From Bidens hawaiensis (lineage: Eukaryota > Streptophyta > Magnoliopsida > Asterales > Asteraceae): 64,000 nucleotides of DNA. How positions within the stretch are numbered: the first letter of the stretch is position 1; every line of letters starts with the position of its first letter. Position numbers and translations under genes: made by a program. Location of the stretch: positions 1 through 64,000 of the forward strand of contig JAIQDT010007611.1 of assembly GCA_021521415.1 (NCBI GenBank), given 5' to 3'. The notes below the pieces were generated by a model that saw only the letters and a program-made list of their open reading frames with translations, made no database searches and was not told the DNA's origin. Below are positions 32,413 to 44,712 of the stretch, one piece after another.

Positions 32413-35400
32413 CACAAAACCGGTTGTTTGGGTACAAAGGGCTTTTAATTTAACGGTATTAAAATGTGTACATAACCATGCGATGTTCCTCTTCAAGTGA
32501 TTGAGAGTTCTAGTCACATGGTGGGCAAATACGTAGATCATTGGACCATCAAAAAGTTAGTGGGTGGATTAAAAATCCTTTTTTGTTGATGTAAATACTT
32601 TTTTCAGTTTCGAATAGTTAGTTCGGAGCTCGATTTTTTATTCCATCACAGCTTTTCAAAAATAAAAAATAAAAAAGCTTAATGGGTGTATGAATTAGCC
32701 GTTCTAAATATTAATTGTCCTATTGAAGCCTATTGTGTTTGCTTTAAATTTTGCCCACACAGAACCTTCATAACCAATTTTCATTTTTGATTACGAAATC
32801 AAAAGGTGTTGCCTTTGTTACATTTGACACGATCTAGGAACTTTCATAACGTTGAGGAAGTGTTTGTGCGTGAGCAATATTATCGAAGGACCAACATGAA
32901 GTTCACTTTATATCTACTAGAGCTAAAGAGTCAACCTCTTACTTTTAAATAAATAAGCTTTCTTCTCCGATTGAAACATTTTAGATGGCCCCCTAATTAC
33001 CAATGAAATCGTCTATTGGCTTAAGAAACTTAAGTCTAATAATCGACTTTGAAAGAGTCTTTGATACTACGTATTAATTAGGATTTTGCACACACGGATT
33101 CGTGATGTTTTATCTTCATCTCAAGCTTTCGGTTTAGACTTTAGTAGACGAGTCTCCTGCCAAGGAATGTTAATGTTTTCGTGAGTACGTCAAGGCTTTT
33201 TATTATATATTAACACTAGTTTTTCTCCCTCGTATTATGGGGTTGTTTTATATTATTCGTTTATAATATTTATATAATTTTTTGGATTTTATTTTATAAA
33301 AAAAAGTTAATAATATGCTTAGGGTTTGATGATGAAAGGGTTTCACAAATAAAAGAGATGTTATAACCCTGTTTTAAAGCTATCTAAGTTTGGTGAGACT
33401 CGTGACCCGCTTATTTTTTTACTATAAAACTAGGATAGTATTTGTGCTACACACTGTTGAAAATAGATAAATAACAAAATCAATATAGACAACCATAAAA
33501 TTTTATATAGACAACCATATATTACATTAAGATGGCCTAAACAAAATATTAGAGAGTAACATTGTCAAATAAAAAGTTAATAGTTACACAAACTCGTCTA
33601 TATTAGCAAAGTTATGAAAAATATTTAAATCGTATTATCCCAGTATGAACTTAAAAAATTTCCATCCAAAAACAAAAGCATTTTGTTATAAAACCTGGAA
33701 AAAAAACAAATCATGCAGCCTAATTAATTAAGTATTAAACTAAAATGTTAATGTATTTCATACTGAGTTTATGTTAACATTAATATCTAAAAGATTATGT
33801 AAAACTAAAAACAAAATGTGTGAATGTAATAATTACCATATCAATATAAACAATCATAAAATTTCACAAGAAAACATTTAGAAAATCATAAAATTTAACA
33901 TAACTTTATAACCACAATCTTAGAAATTCATATGTTTTTTTTAAATGCAACAAACTGGTCATCAAAATCATAATATTTTTTCACTGTCGTATTAAACAAA
34001 CACACATAATAAACATAACTTAGTAACCAAACTATTGATCATTCATATCGTCTTAATACAAGCTTAAACTAAGACAAACTAAATATGCACATAAAAAGGA
34101 GAGACCAAAAGAAGATCTAAACATGTCGGAGTCAAATTTACCAACCATCAACTTCTTTAAAATTTCACCAAAAAAGCAAATTACCTTCACAACTTGACAA
34201 ACAAAATAAACGATTATAGAAGTTTATTGTATGTTTTTAGAAGTTTCTAGTTATGAACTAAACTAATAACTTATATATAAAACATAAAGTAAACAATGAA
34301 AGTAAAATAATTTAGAGTAATCAACTACATAACTAAGTTATTGGTGTTACCTTAAACTTTTTATCTTTAGATTCTAAAGAGTTTGGAAGATCATCAAAAT
34401 TTGGCTCATAGTTCTCACACTCTAACAACCATTTTACCTTCTCAGTGACTTTATTTTCCAAATCCAAATGTGCATTTTTTTTAAAATATTAGCAAGCTTC
34501 AAGTGATCCAAATCTCTTAAAAGAAACAGATCATTGGGTTCCAATATTGATTTAGGATAGTACTTATGTTACACACGGTGGAACATATTTAAAAACATAA
34601 TATATATGTAGCATCATATAAATTTAATGAAATGCAAATGTTGTACTTATAAATAAATGATACTTTTATATGAATTATAAGACATCATAACTTATTGAAT
34701 CAAATACAAAAACATACAAAGACTAACAAAGATAAATGAAAAGTTAAAATATTTTATAACTTATTCATTGGTACAATAATAAGCAAAGAAAAAAATTATT
34801 CTCCAAATCAATAAACAATTCTACAATGTCGATTCAACAAAACTTTTATCTCAGTGTTGATTCAAAAGATGAACTCTATCTAAGACATTTATTACACGTC
34901 AATAACTGTAATATTTATTACTCTAAGATAGTACACGTGTTTATTTGCACATCAATTTAAAACATTTATTACCAACCATGTTTGAATTAAATATTACCAT
35001 CTTGAAAAATTTATAGTAAGTAATCTACCATCTTGAAAAAAAATAACAAACCATGTTTGAATTAAAAGGTCTAACTTTTAATTTTTAAATGTCATATTTT
35101 GACTTCAAAATGTCAACATAATATATATGCATTTTTTATAATCCAAAATGCGTCCATTGCTTTTTCTTTTGCTTGAAGCAAACTTAATACAATTAATACA
35201 TTTTAATTATTTGATTTCAAAACATAATTAAATTTTAATTTATTATTATTAATAAATACACAATTATATGTATAAACATGCATAAATTATGCTTCACTTA
35301 AAGACCATTAAAAAATTACGGTTACTATTTTCAACATTATTACTTATTAGTAACTTTTAATAACATAATAATGGATTGTAAGAGAATATTTAATTAAAAA

Positions 35401-35559
35401 CGTTACAATAGTCAAAATAAATGTATGTTAATTTTTATACGGACATAATTTGTGAGTGCAAATCTAAAATTTTAAAGTACTTAAATCATGTTGATATATT
35501 TCTAGAAAGTTATATTGAGTATGCAAATTTTATTTATAATTTAAAACAATTTAATATAT
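32413..35559. other. AT-rich gene-free stretch
   Basis: No coding region found. A tract around 33355-33405 (ATGTTATAACCCTGTTTTAA and on) recurs near 37737. Confidence 0.5.
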
Positions 35560-36170
35560 ATGGTCAAAAACGATTTAATGTGAATGGTCAAATACTTAAT
35601 TCGGTCAGATATTTATTTAATTTATAACTTCTTCATTCGGTTTTTTTTAACAAATAAAGAAAGTCAAACCATATAAATTATAATAATGAAAAAATTAGGT
35701 TATTATTTCGATCAACCCATATTAATGAATGAGTTTATAAAAATGGAAAGAATTAATAAACATAAAAAAGGTTGTTCATTCGTTTTTTTAAATAAGAAAT
35801 GTCAAACTTTATAAATTGTCATAATGGGATTCTTAAAAGTGTATAAATCTAAAAATGTAAACTAATATGAATGGTAAAAAATGATTAAATATGAATGGTC
35901 AAATACTTAAATCGGTCGGAAATTTATTTAAGTTATAACTTATTCATTTGGTTTTTTAATAAATAAGGAAACTTAAACCATATAAATTGTAATAATGAGA
36001 TAATTATGTTATTATTTCTGTCAAACTATATTAAGGAATGAGTTTATAAAAATTGAAAGAATTAAATACATAAAAAAGGGTTGTTCATTCGGTTTTTTTA
36101 AAAAAATAAGGAATGTCAAACTCTATAAATATAAAAGTTGAACAAATAAGGAAAGTCAATAACAATATTC
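35560..36170. repeat. Two-copy tandem repeat, period about 310 bp
   Basis: Landmarks repeat with constant spacing: GAATGGTCAAATACTTAA at 35582 and 35893, and CATAAAAAAGG..TTGTTCATTC at 35761 and 36069. The copies are diverged. Confidence 0.8.
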
Positions 36171-36480
36171 TTGTTTATAAATGTAATAATTGAATAATTA
36201 AACTATATAAATTACAATATTCATGTTAGTTCGGTTATTTAAATAAATAAGGAAAGTCAAAACTCAATAAATTATATTAATGGGATAATTAAATGTGTAA
36301 TTTATGTATACGAACGCACGCACGCCGGAAGAAAATATACATCAAGATATCTCCGATATACATGAATATTTTCTTTTATCTAAAAATAATGAATATGGAT
36401 ATACATGAATATTCAAAACAGAAATATACATCAATATACAAAAAAAAAAATACATCTTATAAAGTCATGCTCAATCATTA

Positions 36481-36960
36481 GATTATATGACAATAACCTG
36501 AAACAATAAAGTCGAATATTATCATTGATATTATGGAATATTTTTATGATAAATAATAATCGGAAAAATTTTAAGGTGTTACCGGAAAAACAAAACAGTG
36601 AGAATCACCATCGTATCTCGAATTTTTTTTAGAATTGAAAGTGAAATTAGCTTCTATAATTTGGGACATTAACATGAATTTATAAAGTAGAATATTAATG
36701 TTGATATCATGGAACATTTGATTTTTAATTTATAACCGGAAAATATGAATGTCTTACCGGAAAAAACAAATAATGGCGATGAACCCTGGTATCTCCGATT
36801 TGGATTTAGAAGGTAAATGAAATATTCCGTAAATCAATCGGGTCAATAACCTGAAAATAAAGTTTTGTTATAACATTGATATTATGGAAGATTATAATTA
36901 TAATTTATAACCGGAAAAATTAAATTTGCCTTACCGGAAAAACGAAATTATCATACTGTC
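36481..36960. repeat. Degenerate tandem repeat, period about 176 bp, CCGGAAAAA motif
   Basis: The motif ACCGGAAAAA occurs at 36581, 36756 and 36933, and a second TAA(C/T)CGGAAAA motif at about 36559, 36735 and 36910; each copy also has a GATATTATGGAA-like tract. Copies are strongly diverged. Confidence 0.7.
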
Positions 36961-37080
36961 CATGGATGAAGTGGATTTTTATTTTGAACATGGAAGAATA
37001 ACATGTAAAACAAAAACACAGGAAAAATATAAAACTTCAAATAAATATAAAACAACCATTGTTATAGATATAACACATAA

Positions 37081-37175
37081 CCGGAAAAATTTGCCGGAAA
37101 AACATAATAACGTCCACATATCAGCTTCCGGAAAAATTTGCCGGAAAAACGTAATAACGTCCACATAACGTCCAC
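37081..37175. repeat. Short tandem duplication, about 46 bp unit
   Basis: CCGGAAAAATTTGCCGGAAA followed by an ATAACGTCCACAT tract appears twice in a row. Confidence 0.8.
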
Positions 37176-37910
37176 ATTTTCATTCTTATGTTTTTCCGCC
37201 TTTTTTTATTTACAACCTAAAATGATTTTAATCAAATGAAATAAGAATGAAAATCAAGATCAAACGTTAGAGGAAAGAATAACCGGAAAGAAATATAATG
37301 TTGCCGGAAAAACATATATCAACAATCGGAAGTTTATTATAAAATATAACCTTACCAGAAAAAAATTAATAGAAATCTAGATCTAGGTGAAAGGAATATA
37401 TGAGAGGTTATTGGCATAATCCGGCTAGTAGAGAAAGAGAGAAAATATGTTTATGTTAAAAAATTGTTAATTGTTAAGGTTTAAATATAGGGAAGTGGAT
37501 GACTTGGAATGATTATGAAAGGTAATGGGTGACATGGCAATGAGGTGACAGTGATGTGGAGGGCCTAAAATGTTAACAAGTGAAAACTGTTGTTTGCTTT
37601 AATATTATGTATACATTGTTTCTTAATTATTAATAATATATGTTTTTATAAAAATATCTGATATTAATTTTAGTATATCTATATTTTATAAGATTTTCAT
37701 ATCAAATATTGGATGAGATTAATGGTTAATTTAATGAGATGTTATAACCCGTTTAAGGGCTATCTGGGTTTGGTGAGACACATACTTGTGAAGTCGGATG
37801 AAATGCATGAGAATTCTCCATTTATAAATAAACCAATCTGGTGGCTTGAAAGAATATAGTGATGTTTTGTTTATATATATTTATGATTAAGATATAATAA
37901 AGTAATTAAA

Positions 37911-37969
37911 TGATATATATTATATTATATTATATTATATTATATTATATTATATTATATTATATTATA
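37911..37969. repeat. (TATAT) pentanucleotide microsatellite
   Basis: About ten perfect TATAT units in a row. Confidence 0.95.
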
Positions 37970-38343
37970 GCTAAATACTTAGTGAGACAAAAATGATAAG
38001 TGTGAGAAAAATTTGTGGCAACAAAAAAAACCGCTCAACAAAAATTCAAAAACAATAATTAAAAAATCATAACTCAAAATATAAATATAAAACGAAAAAA
38101 AAATTAAAAAACCAACATGTTTACCCCGCCATTCTCATTCCAAAATAAAAAAAAACTGACGAAAAGATACAATGTCAAGAAAAAAGACACAATGTCGAAA
38201 ATAAACAAACTACACGATGATAAATAAAAAAAGACACAATATGTCGTAACATTTAACACAATGCCGAACTAAATATAACATGTAACATCGTGAAATTTTC
38301 GATCCAAAAACACCAAGTATTCAAAGTCAAGGACTGAAAATTA

Positions 38344-38715
38344 AAAATCTGATCTCTTGACCCATTGCAATACGCGATAGATCAAAAGACAACCCATCAC
38401 GTATCGCGATGGGTACGTCACAGAATCCCAAAATGGGCGGTGTCGCGATACGTGATCACCCCAAGTTCCTACGTCATCGCATATCGCGATGATGTGGTTT
38501 GACAACCCAAGACGCGTGTCACACCACGTGGCACAACGTGTCAGGTCACGTGGCAAAGCTACTGATGACGCGACTAGGCTAATCGCGATACGCGATGGCC
38601 TACCAAGGGCCCATCGCATATTGCGATGGAATATTTTATTCCCAAATTTGCCGCCAGATCCATCGCGATACGCAATGGATCATTTTCAAAACCCATCGCG
38701 TATCTCGATGGGTCG
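38344..38715. repeat. Cluster of palindromic CGATACGCGAT/ATCGCGAT motifs
   Basis: About nine copies of CCATCGCGATACGCGATGG-like half or full palindromes, interleaved with CACGTGGCA G-box-like repeats (38521-38560). Confidence 0.8.
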
Positions 38716-38725
38716 GCTGATCAGT

Positions 38726-38736
38726 TTTATAAATAG
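38726..38736 (+). promoter_or_regulatory. TATA box after the palindrome cluster
   Basis: TTTATAAATAG followed by a C/A-rich leader. No ORF follows it, so its transcript is unknown. Confidence 0.4.
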
Positions 38737-39837
38737 GGCCTCAAGCCATCCCATTTCATCATCACAACCTCATAAAGCGTGTCCTGACCCGACGCACCTC
38801 GTTTTCCGTGCCTAAAATCAACGTTTTCTCGAAATATGTGCCATCCAAGACGAACCAACACCCTGCCTCGAAGTACGTGCCAACAAATCCCGAAGACCGG
38901 TGTACCTCGATTTACGTGCAAGAGGTGTTGATCAAGATTTCCTCAATTAACATGCAAGCGTGGAAGTGTTGCCTGAGAGTCTAGGAAATTATAAGCCAAA
39001 CAAGGTAGGGGTTCTGCCCGAGTAAAATATTATTATTATAATATTAAAATAGGCTTATACTCGATACCTCGAGAATAAACAAAGAAAATATAATCAAGGA
39101 AAATATAAATAAGCGTATTGTTATAAAATATTTTTTTGTTAATAATGAGAATAGTATTTAGATATTCTTAAACAATAAATAAATAAAGTATACGTTTATT
39201 TAAGAAGAAGAAACGTAGTATTTAGAAATACAAATGATCGAACTAGAGGTTCGAATATAGTAAATAAAGAAAAGATGTTTTGAACTAAAGGTTCGGAAAA
39301 AAAAATATAAATCAGGAAAAAATTATACAAAATGGACAAAAGGCCTAAAGTTAGGTTATTGATCTAGTAATAACAAATTGTTATACTCGTACTATAGGTC
39401 CGAGATAGCAAGAAAGACAACACGATCAGTGAAGTGAAGCTGATTGATATACGTCTATTTATACATCTTGGATCCCTTGTAAAGTTATGTTTATTTAATA
39501 TTTTGAGTTTGTTTTAGTTCGTGTTTTGGTTTATCTTTTATTAATTTAGGTTTTGAGTCAAGTATTTCATATATTTACATGTTTTATATCGTTTGGTGTC
39601 TTGAATGTTAAGCCTTAATTCTTTCTATCTTTTCATGTGAAGTTTGAGTTCGTTTTGTTCGTTAATGACTACATGATTATTCCACTTAGCGTTTCGATTT
39701 GTATTCATGTAGATGGTGGTTTGAAAGTCAAGGAAAAGATGATCTAGAAGGTTCTTAACGTTACTTATGTTCAAGAAAGAGATCTAAGATGATTTTATAA
39801 CAAATAACAAGCAAAAATTCGTAGGCTACTCATATGG

Positions 39838-39978
39838 GCGCTGCGCCCCGCGAAGGCAAAGGGCCAAGGCGGTCGCGGGGCGCCTAGGCCTTCTGGTCAG
39901 CAAAAAAAAGCAAGCCGCGCCGCGCTAAGGCAAAAGGCAATATGCCTTCGCGCGGCGCCTAGGGCTCCCTGGTCAGCC
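39838..39978. repeat. GC-rich duplicated block in the solo LTR
   Basis: Two diverged copies of a GCGC..GCGGGGCGCCTAGG block, each followed by CTGGTCAGC, lie just upstream of the TATA box. Both contain strong hairpin potential. Confidence 0.7.
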
Positions 39979-40006
39979 ATCTTTGCAAGTCCAAGCCCGT
40001 TACTCG

Positions 40007-40017
40007 CTTATATAAAC
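40007..40017 (+). promoter_or_regulatory. TATA box of the solo LTR
   Basis: CTTATATAAAC downstream of the GC-rich block. Confidence 0.6.
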
Positions 40018-41112
40018 ATCTCTTGCAAACCTAGCCGAGTTAAGCATTCTTGGAGCCGATTTTCCAAGGGTTTGTGAAGGTTTTGAGGCTAGGAATCAAG
40101 GAGGATCATCAAGCTTTCATCCGGGTGTTCAAGGATCAATCGCAAAGGGTTTTATCGCTCTAACTTTCGTTCCTTGTTCATTATTCTTGATGTCTTTCCT
40201 CTTTGTTTTTAAGACTCGTTTAGGATTGTTTTTAATAATGATTCTAGGCTAGACTTCATGTCTACCTAGGTTTGATGAACATGTTTGAGACTTGATTCTT
40301 GCTTTGGACTTATGTTTTGATTATGGTTTTGTTGATTTAATAGTAAAAGACTTGATTTTGTTTACATGATGCATATGAATGTTTATTGTCTTGGTTGATT
40401 ATTAATTATTGCTTCACATGGATCTTGCTTTCTATTGATTGTGTTCTTTAGATATTAGGGTTTATGTTTAATCATTACTTGGTGTTTTGATTATTATGGT
40501 TGAATAGGCCTATTAGATCATAGAATCTTATTAATCGTTAATTAGGATTTTGAATGTTTTGCTAAATTCCAATAGTTGTAAAGTGAGGAGTTGTTCATGT
40601 GTCTTGGTCAATTGCATGCTAGGATAGTAGTGACAATATTCTTGCTTATTGTGTTGATCCATGTTCATGATGTCATGTTAGCTTATCAAGTTATCTAGGG
40701 TTTAGTTGTAAGGCCCCGAACCCGGTAGCCCTACTTTAGCGTCGGATTTACTCATAAACACAGTTCTTCAATCAGAGTTTATTAAAACTTTTCGCGGAAT
40801 ATAAAACATCAATCATTTGTTACAAAACGTTAAACTTTTTCTTTGATACCATAACACAAAACTTTATATTTAAAACATCTTTACTTCTTTCTTCAGATGC
40901 CAGCCGTTCAATCCATGCCGTGTGTCGTCCTCATGCTAACTCTGTAATCAGCTCACCTGCGTGCATACTAAAAGTCAGCTACGCTGAGTGAGTTCTAGTT
41001 AATCAAGCAACTTATCATACAACCACTTCATACAATATATATATACGTATCCGAAGACACATAGTCCACTGTCTAACATGCCACTGTTAACCACTTAATT
41101 ACCCCTACAGCT

Positions 41113-41390
41113 TAGCCACTTAATTACAACGGCACGTATAGGCTTTCCCTATCACGCACTCACGCTATGCCACTTAATAACGAAGGCACGTATAGGCTTT
41201 CCCTATCACGCCCTCACGCTATGCCACTTAATAGCGAAGGCACGTATAGGCTTTCCCTATCACGCACTCACGCTATGCCACTTAATAACGAAGGCACGTA
41301 TAGGCTTTCCCTATCACGCACTCACGCTATGCCACTTAATAACGAAGGCACGTATAGGCTTTCCCTATCACGCACTCACGCTATGCCACT
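41113..41390. repeat. 54-bp tandem repeat in the TR-GAG LTR
   Basis: About five units containing GCACGTATAGGCTTTCCCTA. The unit is a multiple of three, so it happens to stay open as an 18-residue periodic frame; I do not consider that frame coding. Same array at 45119-45396. Confidence 0.9.
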
Positions 41391-41929
41391 AACACCCTTA
41401 CTAGACTCCTGCTACCTCTAACACACTCTACCTCAACCTGCCTTGGTCACACTCATATTAGTTTAGTATTTACGTAGTGAACAAGTCACATCACATCATT
41501 CCTACACACTATCAACCACTTGGCAATCGCTATCCTTGGCGATACGTGCAATATCCGAAGATCGTTCACGTACCGACAAGCATTATAAATATATACCTCA
41601 TATAACATCTATAGCATACACTTACCACTTAAAGTAAGTGGATTCACACTTCACATCGAGTATGCACACAGCCCCGAAAACATAACAAGGAAATGGGGCT
41701 AGAAACTCACCTGAATACGGTTACGTTCTCCGTTGATTGTAATTCCTTTCTTTAACTGGGCTCGGCTAACTGTATAATATTTACACATATCAATTAACTA
41801 CTACTACTCGTTTTCAATAACTGCCTTAACACATTTCCCATTAGGTTTTTAATTCATTTTAAAAACGAACTTCGCTTCAGGCGAAGTTAAACCTTAGGCG
41901 AACTTGGAAACAACTTGGTTCTGGCTTGA

Positions 41930-42205
41930 TTCGATCGAATAGGAACACGTTCGATCGAATAGGAACACGTTCGATCGAATACAACACGTTCGATCGAATA
42001 CAACACGTTCGATCAAACAGGAACACGTTCGATCGAATAGGAACACGTTCGATCGAATACAACACTCATTCGATCGAATACAAAACTCATTCGATCGAAT
42101 GAGTTGGAGACCATTCGGTTGCTTCCCTATTCGGTCGACTGGACTTGTTCGATCTACGCATTCGATCGAATGGACTGATTCGATCGACTGGTTCGATCGA
42201 ATGAG
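41930..42205. repeat. TTCGATCGAA palindrome array in the TR-GAG LTR
   Basis: Ten or more copies of the palindrome ATTCGATCGAAT or a close variant, spaced about 20 bp with AGGAACACG or ACAACACG linkers. Repeated at 45936-46211. Confidence 0.92.
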
Positions 42206-42619
42206 TCTGGTTCGACTCCTTCAAGCTGGCGACGGAGAAACCCACGGGTTTTCCAGATTTTCCAGATTTTTGACCCAAAATCGAAGTTTTTGACATGGAA
42301 ATGCTCGGGATTGAAAGGGCTATCGATTCCTTGTACTTTTAAACACAAAAGCTTGCATTTTGACATCAAAACAAGGCGGTTTTTGACCCGAAAACTCAAG
42401 TTACGAAAATAGGGAGTTTTTGCTCGATTTGAGCTCGAAAATGGTTATGAAAACGGATGATTTTCGAGAGGGACTTACCAAAAACGATTAGGAACAAGAT
42501 TGTGGACTCGGATTTGTGATTTGAGAACTTTCTCTCTCTAGCTTCTCTCTCTAGAAATGAGAGTGTTTGTGTGGGTGTAAGTGAAGGAAGATGGTGAAAA
42601 TGGTGGAAGTGTCAAGAAC

Positions 42620-42638
42620 TTTCGTTTATATACTACGG
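42620..42638 (-). promoter_or_regulatory. TATA box of the TR-GAG LTR
   Basis: The minus strand reads AGTATATAAACG, about 175 bp inside the LTR start; the copy in the 5' LTR (near 46630) would drive gag. Confidence 0.6.
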
Positions 42639-42802
42639 GTTTGGTTAGGCTCGGGTTGGCTTCCTACGGGTCGAGACAGGCCGAGTTCATAAAATAACTA
42701 AGCCCAAGACCCGTTCCTTACTCGACATTAAATAACTAAAACGTGAAATTACTAAACATAACTTTCTTTTATTTATCAATATAAAAATTTCGGGATGTTA
42801 CA

Positions 42803-42816
42803 AGTCTTCCCTCCTT
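42803..42816 (-). other. Polypurine tract of the TR-GAG element
   Basis: The minus strand reads AAGGAGGGAAGACT directly before the 3' LTR. Confidence 0.75.
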
Positions 42817-43121
42817 AAAGAGGTTTCGCCCCCGAAACCTAACTTATTCCCTATAAACGGAAAACTTCTTATATTTACACGCTTTACCATCACACAACTA
42901 TTTATTATAACCAACATGCATTCAAGTTAAATTCATAGATCGTTCATACTAAAGCACAGGAAGTCACAAGTACTTCATAACATAAAAGGAAATCATTCAA
43001 GCTTGCTAAACAACATAGGTTCAACTGTAACATAAAACACTCTTTAACTACTAAACATAAAACAACTGTGACATGCCACTTATTCTCCTGCAACCTCCTC
43101 AGCAGCTAATAGACCATCCCT

Positions 43122-44309
43122 TCACGCGTTTCCTCTTCCTTCCCTCACTGCCACGGCTTCTCTACACTCCCTAGCTATGTGACCTGACTTACCACACCTA
43201 TAACACTTCTGGTCCTCGGTGCATTCACGGGAGAGGTGCCCCTCCCTCCCACATCGGTAGCACTGGTTTGGACCAGCCTTGCATTCCCCCAAGTGCATCT
43301 TTCCACACACCTTACATGCTCCACTCCCTGCCATCTTCTGTGTCCTTCTCCCTGCATGTTCCACGATATCCCCAGCTCTTTTAGTTCCTTTCCCTTTTCC
43401 CTCATCTTCCACTCCCACATCATCCGCCGCCAGATCATCATAGACTATCTCCGCCAACTCGACCGCAGACTCAAAGGTAACAGGTTTGTTGGCCCTGACC
43501 AACATGCGGACCTTCTGGGGAAGTCCTCTAACGTAGCACTTGATCCGTTTCGCCTCGGTGTTCACCATGTCAGGTACCAACCTAGACATGCGGTTGAATT
43601 CAGTGGTGTACTCACGATGTGTCATCTTGTCCGCCTTTAGATTCAGAAACTTCATCTCGGCCCTCTCAACCTCAGCATCAGCACAGAACCTTTTCATCAC
43701 TAACTCCTTAAGGTCATCCCACCTCATGGCCTTAATCTCCTCTCGGGTCTTCCTTTGTTCGACCGTTTCCCACCAGTACATGGCCTCATCTTCAAATGAC
43801 TGAGTGGCATAACCCACTGCTTGGTCAGGACGACACTCGCTAATGCGGATAACCTTATCCATGGCGGTTATCCACTGAAGAGTAGCGATTGCGTCTCCCA
43901 AACCAGTCAACTTAGGCGGGTCACAACCTTTGAAGGACTTATAGTTGCAACCGCCTCGGCCCCTCTTCCTTTCATCATCTTTCACAGACTTTACCTCACT
44001 CGAGTTATCCCTTTCCCTCTCGTCATTCTCTCTATTATTACCACCTGCCCCTTCAACGGTTCGTTCACGGCTTCCAGCAGACCCTTCGGGATTCAGGTTC
44101 TTCACAGCAGCAACTACAGCTTGAACAATGGCTGCTTGAACTGCAGGGCTAAGTTGAACTTCTTCGTTGTTGTTCTGGTCTCCTCCAGCTGCGCTTCCTT
44201 CATCTTCGGTGTGGGAAGCTTCTTCCACCGAGGGTTGCCGGACAAGACGAGGCCTGCCACGACGCCCAGTGCGACCCCCAGTTTCAACAAATTCTCCAGC
44301 TCCAGCCAT
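43122..44309 (-). CDS. TR-GAG Gag protein, intact
   Basis: 395 codons without interruption. Residues 1-120 are low-complexity and charged. The Ty3-type gag core lies at about residues 135-300, with [52 protein letters not shown] and [12 protein letters not shown]. The C-terminus has two perfect CCHC knuckles, [14 protein letters not shown] and [14 protein letters not shown], after an incomplete third cysteine cluster [12 protein letters not shown]. It would package the element RNA into particles. It is the only ORF between primer site and polypurine tract. The intact frame and identical LTRs suggest recent movement using pol supplied in trans. Confidence 0.93.
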   Translation of the reverse strand: MAGAGEFVETGGRTGRRGRPRLVRQPSVEEASHTEDEGSAAGGDQNNNEEVQLSPAVQAAIVQAVVAAVKNLNPEGSAGSRERTVEGAGGNNRENDERERDNSSEVKSVKDDERKRGRGGCNYKSFKGCDPPKLTGLGDAIATLQWITAMDKVIRISECRPDQAVGYATQSFEDEAMYWWETVEQRKTREEIKAMRWDDLKELVMKRFCADAEVERAEMKFLNLKADKMTHREYTTEFNRMSRLVPDMVNTEAKRIKCYVRGLPQKVRMLVRANKPVTFESAVELAEIVYDDLAADDVGVEDEGKGKGTKRAGDIVEHAGRRTQKMAGSGACKVCGKMHLGECKAGPNQCYRCGREGHLSRECTEDQKCYRCGKSGHIARECREAVAVREGRGNA

Positions 44310-44697
44310 CGTAATCTAAAAGGGAAAACACAAACATCATCACTCAAGGATCTATCTAGTACAAGGATAGTAAGGCTAACAGGTAATAACAGTGGCCAGT
44401 TGTGATTAGCTGATCACGTTACTTTCCGTGTCCTATACACTTCCCTTTATGAGTCCATTTGTGCTGGTTCTACATAAGCAGTTTGTCAAATCAAACAATC
44501 AATTATTCCTATCCCTAACGTTCACATATCTTTCTTTTCTCATTAACATATATCATTTAATCATACACCTTACCTTTACTGATCTTGCTTGAGCGACACA
44601 TGGCATTCTTGAACTGGCATCTTCTTTCCTTTCTTACTTAAATCCCATTTTCTGTTCGAGTCTAAGCATGTAGGATGCTTAAATCTCTCGAACTTAT

Positions 44698-44709
44698 GCT
44701 CTGATACCA
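44698..44709 (-). other. Primer-binding site, initiator-Met tRNA
   Basis: The minus strand reads TGGTATCAGAGC three bases after the 5' LTR; it complements the 3' end of plant initiator methionine tRNA. Confidence 0.9.
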
Positions 44710-44712
44710 ACT

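Larger units (their letters stand above)
37978..39439. other. Gene-free stretch with LTR-like promoter region
   Basis: No ORF with protein similarity. The core at 38340-38745 has repeated ATCGCGAT palindromes followed by a TATA box and could be a truncated LTR, but I found no matching ends. Confidence 0.45.
40707..42802 (-). repeat. 3' LTR of the TR-GAG element
   Basis: On the minus strand it starts TGTAACATCCCG and ends CGGGGCCTTACA. It contains a 54-bp tandem repeat and a TTCGATCGAA array. Confidence 0.95.

Noticed and set aside
41167..41421. Open frame with 18-residue periodic protein (also at 45173-45427)
   Set aside because: It is only the translation of the 54-bp minisatellite in the LTRs; unit length divisible by three keeps it open.
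41113..42205. CRISPR-like regular repeats
   Set aside because: Repeats are contiguous or palindromic, inside plant LTRs, without unique spacers or cas genes.
43236..44405. Long plus-strand frames opposite the TR-GAG gag
   Set aside because: Shadows of the minus-strand gag; no domain of their own.
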